DNA from: Spirochaetaceae bacterium
GTDB taxonomy: Bacteria; Spirochaetota; Spirochaetia; B11-G9
DNA: 7,710 nucleotides
Direction: 5' to 3'
NCBI GenBank assembly: GCA_030643345.1
Contig: DAOWMA010000085.1
Span: 1-7,710, forward strand
A model generated the notes under the pieces. The model was not told the origin of the DNA, ran no database searches, and saw only the letters and a list, made by a program, of their open reading frames with translations. The position numbers were made by a program, and so were the translations under genes. Below, piece by piece: positions 1-4,054 of this stretch (positions within the stretch are counted from its first letter, which is position 1; each line of letters starts with the position of its first letter).

Positions 1-2
1 GA

Positions 3-77
3 ATCTTTATATTGTATGATGATTATTGTACTCCAGATTGGATTTGGGATAAGGTTGGTTATGCTTTTGATGAGTAA
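3..77 (+). CDS. C-terminal end of an unidentified protein (partial)
   Basis: The frame starting at base 3 reads 24 codons to a TAA at 75-77. The peptide ends in the acidic, aromatic run DDYCTPDWIWDKVGYAFDE. Its codons (GAT, GTT, GGT, TAT) match the T-ending preference of the genes downstream, which makes a real C-terminus plausible. The start lies outside the window and I do not recognise the family. It is not the end of tuf, which lies upstream of secE in many bacteria. A competing frame from base 1 stays open to 180, but its peptide looks less protein-like. Confidence is limited by the short length. Confidence 0.4.
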   Translation: MFILYDDYCTPDWIWDKVGYAFDE

Positions 78-95
78 TGGTAATGTGGGAATAAT
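67..95 (+). promoter_or_regulatory. weak sigma70-like promoter candidate
   Basis: TTGATG (67-72) and AATAAT (90-95) are separated by 17 bases, giving 4/6 and 5/6 matches to the consensus boxes. The -35 box overlaps the end of the preceding reading frame. A transcript starting near 102 would run through the GC-rich hairpin patch toward tRNA-Thr. In AT-rich DNA such matches arise by chance, so this is tentative. Confidence 0.25.
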
Positions 96-128
96 GACTG
101 ATAAATATAGGATATCATCAGCCTCTGT

Positions 129-217
129 CCTGTTTCCAGGAAGGGGTGGTGGAAAAACCGCCCGCACCGCCCGGCGATAGCCGGAAAAAGCGGTGTGGAA
201 TCAATTGCGAGACTCGC
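129..217. other. GC-rich patch able to form several hairpins
   Basis: The 78-321 interval holds no convincing gene, but this patch is GC-rich in AT-rich surroundings. It holds CCTG/CAGG (129-132/137-140), GGTGG/CCGCC with an AAAAA loop (148-152/158-162), CCGGC-GATA-GCCGG (171-184), which is nested inside CACCGC/GCGGTG (165-170/190-195), and GCGA/TCGC (207-210/214-217). ACCGCCCG occurs twice with a 9-base period (157-164 and 166-173). Further right, ATAATT-AG-AATTAT (238-251) is a perfect AT-rich inverted repeat. No run of T follows the GC hairpins, so a classical terminator is unlikely. It could be a structured leader, a small RNA or a REP-like repeat. Confidence 0.45.
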
Positions 218-275
218 AGCGATCACTTTCCCCTCCTATAATTAGAATTATCCTGATGTAGAGCCCTCCTGCATG

Positions 276-304
276 TTGACAAAACCCCTTGATTTTGCTA
301 CTTT
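276..304 (+). promoter_or_regulatory. promoter of tRNA-Thr
   Basis: A perfect TTGACA (276-281) is followed, 17 bases later, by TACTTT (299-304), with an extended -10 TG at 296-297. The -10 hexamer itself is only moderate. The predicted start near 311 lies about 11 bases before the tRNA, a usual distance for a tRNA promoter. Transcription may continue into rpmG, because no clear terminator follows the tRNA. Confidence 0.6.
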
Positions 305-321
305 GGTCGGACTTTAATAAT

Positions 322-394
322 GCCCTTGTAGCTCAGTCGGTAGAGCACCTCCATGGTAAGGAGGGGGTAATCGGTTCAAATCCGATCGAGGGCT
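322..394 (+). tRNA. trnT: tRNA-Thr (anticodon GGT)
   Basis: A complete 73-base cloverleaf. The acceptor stem is GCCCTTG/CGAGGGC (322-328/387-393), with one G-U pair. The D stem is GCTC/GAGC (331-334/343-346), the anticodon stem CCTCC/GGAGG (348-352/360-364), and the T stem ATCGG/CCGAT (370-374/382-386) with a TTCAAAT loop. The 7-base anticodon loop has U33 and anticodon GGT (355-357), which reads the threonine codons ACC and ACU. The discriminator base is T (394). CCA is not encoded and must be added by tRNA nucleotidyltransferase. The gene lies about 160 bases before rpmG. Confidence 0.96.
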
Positions 395-414
395 GAGAAA
401 TTGCTGATTATGGA

Positions 415-435
415 AGCTGTTTTTAGAGCAGCTCT
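415..435 (+). other. overlapping hairpins between tRNA-Thr and the rpmG promoter
   Basis: AGCTG (415-419) can pair with CAGCT (429-433) across a 9-base loop. Alternatively AGAGC (425-429) faces GCTCT (431-435) around one base. No T-run follows, so termination is doubtful. It may be a processing or weak pausing structure just downstream of the tRNA. Confidence 0.3.
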
Positions 436-436
436 G

Positions 437-464
437 TTGACATGCAGAGTGTCTTTGTAATAAT
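437..464 (+). promoter_or_regulatory. main promoter of rpmG-trnW-secE-nusG
   Basis: A perfect TTGACA (437-442), a 16-base spacer and AATAAT (459-464, 5/6) with an extended -10 TG at 456-457 form the best sigma70-type promoter in the window. The expected start is near 471, leaving a leader of about 80 bases before rpmG. The -35 box sits between the inverted arms CTCTG (432-436) and CAGAG (445-449), which could be an operator or could be chance. A perfect TATAAT also occurs at 511-516, but it has no credible -35 partner. Confidence 0.65.
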
Positions 465-513
465 CTGTGAATCATTTGATTTTTATAGTGTAGTAAATCT
501 GTTGCTTCGATAT

Positions 514-540
514 AATAGGGGTAATAGAGGTGATAGGGGA
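514..540 (+). repeat. three tandem 9-base purine-rich units before rpmG
   Basis: AATAGGGGT (514-522), AATAGAGGT (523-531) and GATAGGGGA (532-540) repeat with an exact 9-base period. Each carries a Shine-Dalgarno-like purine core, and GAGGTGAT at 527-534 matches the extended anti-SD best. Only AGGGGA (535-540), 10 bases before the rpmG ATG, lies near a normal initiation distance. A stop codon at 542-544 excludes an in-frame upstream rpmG start. The array may give several ribosome docking sites, or may be slippage-derived. Confidence 0.5.
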
Positions 541-550
541 ATAGACTGGT

Positions 551-727
551 ATGGCTGGTAAAAAGAAAGGAGCAATTGAAAAGATTGCTTTAAAGTGCAC
601 TGTGTGCAATCGTAGAAACTATACAACTGAGAAAAACAGAAGAAATATGCAGGGAAAACTTGAGCTTATGAAGTATTGTAAGTGGGACAAAAAGCATACT
701 CTCCACAAAGAAAGTAAAATTAAATAA
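551..727 (+). CDS. rpmG: 50S ribosomal protein L33
   Basis: Encodes a 58-residue L33, a small basic protein of the large subunit located near the E site. The family core is clear: IALKCTVC, then RRNYTTEKNRRN, then a KLELMKYC segment and KKHTLHKE. The length is normal, allowing for a short KIK tail. Zinc-type L33 proteins carry two CxxC pairs. Here the first is intact (Cys16, Cys19), but the second reads C-K-W-D, so Cys43 is kept and the fourth ligand is Asp46. Metal binding may be weakened or use Asp. The ATG at 551 is chosen because an in-frame TAG lies nine bases upstream and AGGGGA precedes it. It is the first protein gene after the 437-464 promoter, and tRNA-Trp begins 9 bases after its stop. 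Confidence 0.96.
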   Translation: MAGKKKGAIEKIALKCTVCNRRNYTTEKNRRNMQGKLELMKYCKWDKKHTLHKESKIK

Positions 728-736
728 GACCTTTAC

Positions 737-810
737 AGGCCAGTAGCTCCAATGGCTAGAGCGCCGGTCTCCAAAACCGGATGTTGTAGGTTCGAATCCT
801 ACCTGGCCTG
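737..810 (+). tRNA. trnW: tRNA-Trp (anticodon CCA)
   Basis: A complete 74-base cloverleaf. The acceptor stem AGGCCAG/CTGGCCT (737-743/803-809) is fully paired. The D stem is GCTC/GAGC (746-749/759-762), the anticodon stem CCGGT/ACCGG (764-768/776-780), and the T stem GTAGG/CCTAC (786-790/798-802) with a TTCGAAT loop. Anticodon CCA (771-773) reads UGG. The discriminator is G73 (810), as is usual for bacterial tRNA-Trp, and CCA is not encoded. It sits between rpmG and secE with no promoter of its own, so it is presumably cut from their shared transcript by RNase P and RNase Z. A tRNA-Trp just upstream of secE is a known arrangement in several bacterial groups. Confidence 0.97.
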
Positions 811-846
811 CGATTTTATTTTGTGATGACTTAAGGATATTGAATT

Positions 847-1026
847 ATGAAAAAAATTATACAGTTCTTCAAAGATAGTTATGCTGAACTGAAGAGGGTT
901 GTTTGGCCCAGCAGGGACAGTGTAGCTTCTTCAACCAAGGTAGTTATTATCTCTGTTCTGCTTTTTGCTGTTATTCTTGGTTTTGTTGATTTTCTCCTAC
1001 TCAAGGGAATGGATTTAGTTTTCTAA
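847..1026 (+). CDS. secE: preprotein translocase subunit SecE
   Basis: Encodes a 59-residue single-span SecE, which clamps and stabilises SecY in the SecYEG channel of the inner membrane. The N-terminal part (1-30) is an amphipathic helix with the family signature ELKRVVWPSRDSV at 14-26, including the conserved Trp-Pro. Residues about 31-52 form one hydrophobic membrane segment (KVVIISVLLF, then AVILGFVDFL). The short one-span form is usual outside the enterobacteria. The ATG at 847 follows TAAGGA (832-837) at a 9-base spacing. The gene starts 36 bases after tRNA-Trp, and nusG follows after 45 bases, the standard secE-nusG pairing. Confidence 0.95.
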   Translation: MKKIIQFFKDSYAELKRVVWPSRDSVASSTKVVIISVLLFAVILGFVDFLLLKGMDLVF

Positions 1027-1071
1027 TTTTTTGGCTTTTAGTAGGGTATTGTAAACTTAAGTGGGGGGAAA

Positions 1072-1626
1072 ATGGCTAAGGGTTGGTATGTACTTCATGT
1101 ATATTCAGGTTATGAAAACAAAATAGAGAAATTTATTCGTATTATGATGAAGGAGTCTCCGTTCGTAGAGACTGTTTTTGACATAAAAGTGCCTGCAGAA
1201 GATGTTGTCGAAGTTAAAGACGGTAAAAAGAAGATTACCACGAAAAAATTTCTTCCCGGTTATATTTTAATCGAGATGGACCTTCCTGATAGAGGGTGGA
1301 AAGAGGTCTGTTCCGGAATAAAGAAGATACAGGGTGTCACTGGTTTTGTAGGTTATAGTGGAAATTCCAAACCTCAGCCTATATCTGCAGAAGAAGCAAG
1401 AAATATTCTTCAGAAAACCGGTGTCCTCAAGTCTGATAAAACTATGACAGTTGCTCAAATTTTCTCTGAGGGTGACAATGTCAGGATAGTGGAAGGTCCT
1501 TTTAATACTTTTACCGGTACAATTGAAGATGTAAATACCGAGAAGGGAAAACTTCGTGTTGTTGTTGGTATTTTTGGCAGAGCAACTCCGGTTGAGGTTG
1601 ATTTTCTGCAAGTTGAGAAAATGTAG
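1072..1626 (+). CDS. nusG: transcription termination/antitermination factor NusG
   Basis: Encodes NusG, 184 residues, a normal length. It binds the RNA polymerase clamp, modulates elongation and Rho-dependent termination, and can link polymerase to the S10 subunit of a trailing ribosome. The NGN domain covers about residues 3-115, beginning KGWYVLHVYSGYENK and including FLPGYILIEMDL near residues 62-73. The C-terminal KOW domain covers about 130-184 (EGDNVRIVEGPFNTFTGT, later GIFGRATPVEV). No insert domain is visible. The ATG is preceded by a six-G run (1063-1068) only three bases away, an unusually close and G-rich ribosome site. It follows secE and precedes the structured rplK leader. Confidence 0.98.
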   Translation: MAKGWYVLHVYSGYENKIEKFIRIMMKESPFVETVFDIKVPAEDVVEVKDGKKKITTKKFLPGYILIEMDLPDRGWKEVCSGIKKIQGVTGFVGYSGNSKPQPISAEEARNILQKTGVLKSDKTMTVAQIFSEGDNVRIVEGPFNTFTGTIEDVNTEKGKLRVVVGIFGRATPVEVDFLQVEKM

Positions 1627-1634
1627 CAATTTTG

Positions 1635-1656
1635 CTGCCTCTATGGGGCGGTTTTT
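1635..1656 (+). terminator. terminator-like hairpin after nusG (possible attenuator)
   Basis: CTGCCTC (1635-1641) pairs with GGGGCGG (1645-1651) over 7 base pairs, two of them G-U, with a 3-base loop, and five T follow directly. It begins 9 bases after the nusG stop. Since no obvious promoter precedes rplK, partial termination that sets the ratio of upstream to downstream genes seems likelier than a full stop. AGCAA (1625-1629), at the nusG stop, can pair with TTGCT (1632-1636), overlapping the 5' base of the stem, so a weak alternative fold exists. Confidence 0.5.
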
Positions 1657-1659
1657 ATA

Positions 1660-1712
1660 CCTTCCGTTGGAAGGATGATGGGAGTCTGCCGTAAGGCGGA
1701 TGTTATTACCAC
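1660..1712 (+). promoter_or_regulatory. rplK leader hairpins, candidate L1 binding site
   Basis: Two clear hairpins occur: CCTTCC/GGAAGG (1660-1665/1669-1674) and TCTGCC/GGCGGA (1685-1690/1695-1700), the second closed by a GUAA tetraloop of the stable GNRA type. The second is flanked by ATGGGAG on the 5' side and ATTACCA on the 3' side. From memory, this recalls the L1 site of E. coli 23S rRNA, where GGTGGGAG and AATACCACC flank a short GC stem. L1 represses the L11-L1 mRNA through such a mimic in several organisms, and this leader precedes exactly those two genes. The outer helix here is only about three pairs (TGG/CCA), so the identification is tentative. Confidence 0.35.
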
Positions 1713-1718
1713 AAACTG

Positions 1719-1754
1719 GTAGGTACAAACAAGGCATGCCTTGTGCCTACCTAC
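1719..1754 (+). other. long imperfect hairpin just upstream of the rplK ribosome site
   Basis: ACAAGGCATGCCTTGT (1729-1744) is a perfect 16-base palindrome. Its arms extend outward: GTAGGTA (1719-1725) pairs with TACCTAC (1748-1754) across a 3 by 3 internal loop, giving about 13 pairs with a CATG loop. A competing small hairpin, TACC-TACA-GGTA (1748-1759), shares the 3' arm. The structure ends 9 bases before the GGAG of rplK (1764-1767), leaving that site exposed. As DNA, the palindrome could instead be a protein operator. Confidence 0.5.
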
Positions 1755-1773
1755 AGGTAAATTGGAGAAAAAA

Positions 1774-2205
1774 ATGGCAAAAAAGAAGGTTACTGCGCTT
1801 ATAAAGCTGCAGGTTCCTGCTCAGAAGGCGACTCCGGCACCACCGGTTGGTCCTGCTCTGGGTCCTCACGGAGTTAGTGCTCCTCAGTTTGTTCAGCAGT
1901 TCAATGACAGAACTAAAAACGTAGAGGCTGGTATGACCGTACCTGTTGTTATAACGGTTTATTCGGACAAATCATTTACTTTTATAACAAAAACACCACC
2001 TGCAGCGGTTCTTATAAAGAAAGCCTGCGGTATTGAAAGTGGTTCTGCTGAACCTCACAAAGATAAGGTTGCAACTATCTCTAAAGAAAAGCTCAAAGAG
2101 GTTGCGGAGATAAAAATGCAGGACCTTAATGCAAATGATATTGATGCTGCAATGAAGATTATTGCCGGTACTGCCCGAAGTATGGGTGTTGAGGTAGGTG
2201 CATAG
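1774..2205 (+). CDS. rplK: 50S ribosomal protein L11
   Basis: Encodes L11, 143 residues, typical of the family. It binds the GTPase-associated region of 23S rRNA at the stalk base, where it helps factors such as EF-G and RelA respond to the ribosome. The N-terminal domain (about 1-70) carries IKLQVPAQKATPAPPVGPAL and GPHGVS, the proline-rich stretch that moves during translocation. The C-terminal RNA-binding domain (about 75-143) includes KTPPAAVLIKKA and DLNANDIDAAMKIIAGTARS. The ATG at 1774 is chosen because GGAG (1764-1767) lies six bases upstream. A TTG at 1741 would add 11 residues not found in L11. The stop is one base from the rplA ATG, suggesting translational coupling. Confidence 0.98.
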   Translation: MAKKKVTALIKLQVPAQKATPAPPVGPALGPHGVSAPQFVQQFNDRTKNVEAGMTVPVVITVYSDKSFTFITKTPPAAVLIKKACGIESGSAEPHKDKVATISKEKLKEVAEIKMQDLNANDIDAAMKIIAGTARSMGVEVGA

Positions 2206-2206
2206 T

Positions 2207-2899
2207 ATGAAACATGGGAAAAAATACAAAGAGGCTCTGGGTAAGTATGAAAGGCAGAGTCTTTATCCGGTAGGAAAGGCGCTGGAGCTGGTAAAAGAGG
2301 TTGCTTTTGCAGGTTTTGATGAAACGGTTGAGTTGTCTGTTAAGCTATATCTTAAAAAGAGTCAGTCTGTGAGAGATACCCTTGTTCTTCCTCATCAGTT
2401 TTCTGAAGAGAAGAAGGTCCTTGTATTTGCCAGGGGTGAAAAAGCAGATGAGGCTAAGGAAGCCGGAGCTGCATATGTTGGTGATGTTGATCTTGTTGAA
2501 AAGATAAAAGGCGGATGGCTGGATTTTGATGTTGCTGTAGCTACTCCTGATATGATGAAGGATGTAGGTAAGCTTGGTCCTATACTGGGTAGAAGGGGGC
2601 TTATGCCTAATCCTAAGACACAGACTGTTACCTTTGATGTAAAGGGTGCGCTTGCGGAACTTAAAAAGGGCCGTGTGGAATACAGATCTGATAAGACAGG
2701 TGTAGTTCATTTTGCAGTTGGTAAAGTATCTATGGATGCGGATAAGATGCAGAGCAATCTTCAGCTTGTAGTTGAGGATATTTTAAAGAAAAAGCCAAGT
2801 GATACAAAGGGTGATTTTATTAAGACAGTCGTTCTTTCTTCGACAATGGGTCCCGGTGTCAAGGTTGATGTCCATACCGTTGGTAAGACAGGAGCATAG
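2207..2899 (+). CDS. rplA: 50S ribosomal protein L1
   Basis: Encodes L1, 230 residues, normal length. L1 forms the mobile stalk at the E site that guides release of deacylated tRNA, and in many bacteria it represses translation of its own rplK-rplA mRNA. The signature LGPILGRRGLMPNPKTQTV is at 123-141. Domain I is formed by the two ends and domain II by the middle. Unlike the common form, the N-terminal part reads LYLKKSQSVRDTLVLPHQF, without the usual DP turn and GTGK motif, and RR replaces PR in the signature; I recall both from spirochaetal L1. The ATG at 2207 is preferred over GTG 2198, which lies inside rplK, and GAGG (2191-2194) and AGG (2196-2198) lie upstream. Confidence 0.98.
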   Translation: MKHGKKYKEALGKYERQSLYPVGKALELVKEVAFAGFDETVELSVKLYLKKSQSVRDTLVLPHQFSEEKKVLVFARGEKADEAKEAGAAYVGDVDLVEKIKGGWLDFDVAVATPDMMKDVGKLGPILGRRGLMPNPKTQTVTFDVKGALAELKKGRVEYRSDKTGVVHFAVGKVSMDADKMQSNLQLVVEDILKKKPSDTKGDFIKTVVLSSTMGPGVKVDVHTVGKTGA

Positions 2900-2907
2900 G
2901 GGGTAGT

Positions 2908-3447
2908 ATGTCAGATTATCAGGTAAAGATACAGGATTATAAAGTTAAGGCTATTGATGAAGTAAAGGGTAGTTTTGAGAATATTAAGGATATAATTTTT
3001 ACAAATTACCGTGGTTTAACTGTAGAACAGATAACAGAGCTTCGAGGCAAATTAAGGGCCCAGGGTTCTGTTTTAAAAGTTGTAAAGAATAGATTTGCAA
3101 AGATTGCCCTTGAACAGCTTGGTCGACCGGATGTTGGTGATCAGCTGGTTGGGCCTACTGCAGTAGCTCTTGTCTCTGACGAGGCCGGTCCTGTTGCGAA
3201 GGAGTTGGTTGATTTTGCAAAAGATGGTGTCCTTGTAATAAAAGGCGGAATTATAGACGGTAACGTTTTTAATGCCGATCAGGTTGTAGAGTTTAGTAAG
3301 CTGCCGACAAGACTGGAGCTTATTGCGCAGTTAATGCGAACAATGAATGCGCCGTTACAGAATGTTGTTTATGTACTTAATGGTGTGCCTCAGAAGCTTG
3401 TACGTACTCTGCAGGCTGTGGCAGATCAAAAAGGCGAACAATCGTAA
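2908..3447 (+). CDS. rplJ: 50S ribosomal protein L10
   Basis: Encodes L10, 179 residues, slightly long for the family. L10 anchors the stalk to 23S rRNA, and its C-terminal helix holds the L7/L12 dimers. The N-terminal RNA-binding domain (to about residue 130) contains FTNYRGLTVEQITELRGKLR and LKVVKNRFAKIAL, both family hallmarks. The C-terminal helical part, from about 135 (RLELIAQLMRTMNAPLQNVV), is the L12-binding region. GGGGG (2899-2903) overlaps the rplA stop and lies four bases before the ATG. Only 8 bases separate rplA from rplJ, so there is no room for the long L10 leader seen before rplJ in many bacteria unless it lies within rplA. Confidence 0.98.
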   Translation: MSDYQVKIQDYKVKAIDEVKGSFENIKDIIFTNYRGLTVEQITELRGKLRAQGSVLKVVKNRFAKIALEQLGRPDVGDQLVGPTAVALVSDEAGPVAKELVDFAKDGVLVIKGGIIDGNVFNADQVVEFSKLPTRLELIAQLMRTMNAPLQNVVYVLNGVPQKLVRTLQAVADQKGEQS

Positions 3448-3493
3448 AATTGGAAGGATGTCGGTATTTATTTATATTGACTTACTTAATATG

Positions 3494-3530
3494 GCAGCGT
3501 TAGTCTTCGCTGGTAGCATGCTATCGCTGC
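3494..3530 (+). promoter_or_regulatory. mutually exclusive hairpins in the rplJ-rplL gap
   Basis: CAGCG (3495-3499) can pair with either of two CGCTG copies: at 3508-3512, with an 8-base loop, or at 3525-3529, where GCAGCG/CGCTGC gives six pairs. Between the copies lies the palindrome TAGCATGCTA (3514-3523), a hairpin extended by G3512-C3525, which would block both CGCTG pairings in part. The gap is otherwise AT-rich and ends with AGGAGAAGG, the rplL ribosome site. The pattern suits a leader that changes fold, for instance for L12 synthesis at a higher rate than L10, but no ligand can be named. A TTGACT at 3477-3482 has no good -10 partner. Confidence 0.4.
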
Positions 3531-3554
3531 ACAAAACAAAGAGGAGAAGGTAAT

Positions 3555-3935
3555 ATGGCTACAAAAGAAGAAATTCTGGATGCAATTGCAAGTATGACAG
3601 TTCTTGAGGTTTCTGAGCTGATCTCGGCTATGGAAGAAAAATTTGGTGTTACAGCCGCTGCTCCGGTAGCAGTAGCAGCACCCGGTGCGACAGCAGACCC
3701 TGCTGAAGAAGTAGAAGAACAAACAGAGTTTGATGTTGTTCTGAAAAGTTTTGGTGAAGGCAAGAAGATACCTGTTATTAAGGTTGTTCGTGCAATTACG
3801 GGTCTTGGCCTCAAGGAAGCAAAAGAAGTTGTTGAAGCTGGGGACAAGGTTGTTAAAGAAGGTGTTACAAAGGACGAAGCAGCGGAGCTTAAGACTAAAC
3901 TGGAAGAAGCTGGTGCAGTTGTCGAAGTTAAATAG
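3555..3935 (+). CDS. rplL: 50S ribosomal protein L7/L12
   Basis: Encodes L7/L12, 126 residues, the multicopy stalk protein that recruits and stimulates the translational GTPases. The three usual parts are visible. The N-terminal dimerisation helices that bind L10 cover 1-33. An Ala/Pro/Gly hinge with acidic end covers about 34-57 (TAAAPVAVAAPGATADPAEE). The C-terminal factor-binding domain covers about 58-126, with GEGKKIPVIKVVRAITGLGL and KEAKEVVEAG, where the conserved Lys residues contact EF-G and EF-Tu. The strong site AGGAGAAGG is placed just before the ATG, fitting the need for several L12 per L10. The gene is followed by a strong intrinsic terminator. Confidence 0.98.
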   Translation: MATKEEILDAIASMTVLEVSELISAMEEKFGVTAAAPVAVAAPGATADPAEEVEEQTEFDVVLKSFGEGKKIPVIKVVRAITGLGLKEAKEVVEAGDKVVKEGVTKDEAAELKTKLEEAGAVVEVK

Positions 3936-3965
3936 AAGCAGCAATCGCTTTGTAATAATTATTAG

Positions 3966-3993
3966 TTGACTCATTTAACCACCGGAATATGAT
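3966..3993 (+). promoter_or_regulatory. candidate rpoBC promoter lying across the rplL terminator
   Basis: TTGACT (3966-3971) and TATGAT (3988-3993) each match 5 of 6 consensus bases, with a 16-base spacer. The -10 box occupies the loop and inner pairs of the terminator hairpin, so initiation near 4000 would begin in the 3' arm. Such a transcript lacks the 5' arm and could not fold the terminator. This would give rpoB-rpoC their own supply while the rplL transcript is attenuated. This is inference from motif positions. Confidence 0.45.
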
Positions 3994-4007
3994 TCCGGTG
4001 GTGTTTT
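3978..4007 (+). terminator. intrinsic terminator/attenuator between rplL and rpoB
   Basis: ACCACCGGAAT (3978-3988) pairs perfectly over 11 bases with ATTCCGGTGGT (3992-4002) around an ATG loop, followed by GTTTT and a further T-rich stretch to 4015. It is the strongest terminator in the window, 42 bases after the rplL stop. An attenuator at this same place is known in E. coli, where it lowers rpoBC expression relative to ribosomal proteins. Here it probably has the same role, alone or together with the overlapping promoter. Confidence 0.88.
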
Positions 4008-4023
4008 ATATTTTATTAGAAAC

Positions 4024-4054
4024 CGATCGTTATCGAGTGCTGCAGGTTCTGCAG
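4024..4054 (+). other. paired small hairpins in the rpoB leader
   Basis: CGAT-CGTT-ATCG (4024-4035) is a 4-pair hairpin. CTGCAGgttCTGCAG (4040-4054) is made of two identical palindromes that pair with each other over six bases with a 3-base loop. Both lie between the terminator and the rpoB ribosome site at 4073-4079. They could be an RNase processing or mRNA stability element; E. coli has an RNase III site in this gap. No sequence match to that site is claimed. Confidence 0.35.

Noticed and set aside
16..180. Forward frame from ATG 16 to TAG 178-180
   Set aside because: It has no ribosome site, an odd composition and a Gly/Arg-rich end made by the GC patch. The overlapping frame ending at 77 fits the codon preference better.
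59..226. Reverse-strand 55-codon frame starting GTG with a good AGGAGGGG ribosome-site match
   Set aside because: The peptide has no recognisable family features and runs through the hairpin patch. It overlaps the preceding frame, and no good reverse promoter is visible. The pyrimidine-rich + strand can create the ribosome-site match by chance.
1741..1773. Upstream TTG start adding 11 residues to L11
   Set aside because: It lies in the long hairpin, lacks a ribosome site, and adds residues that L11 does not have. The ATG at 1774 has GGAG six bases upstream.
2198..2206. GTG start for L1 inside rplK
   Set aside because: The ATG at 2207 fits the family N-terminus and the ribosome-site spacing better.
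3477..3506. Possible promoter before rplL (TTGACT with TAGTCT)
   Set aside because: The -10 match is poor at any allowed spacing. It is less convincing than the promoters at 437-464 and 3966-3993.
3486..3974. Long reverse-strand frames opposite rplL
   Set aside because: They are mirrors of the repetitive Ala/Glu/Lys codons of L7/L12 and encode low-complexity Ser/Ala/Thr or Cys/Phe/Asn-rich peptides, with no ribosome site or promoter.
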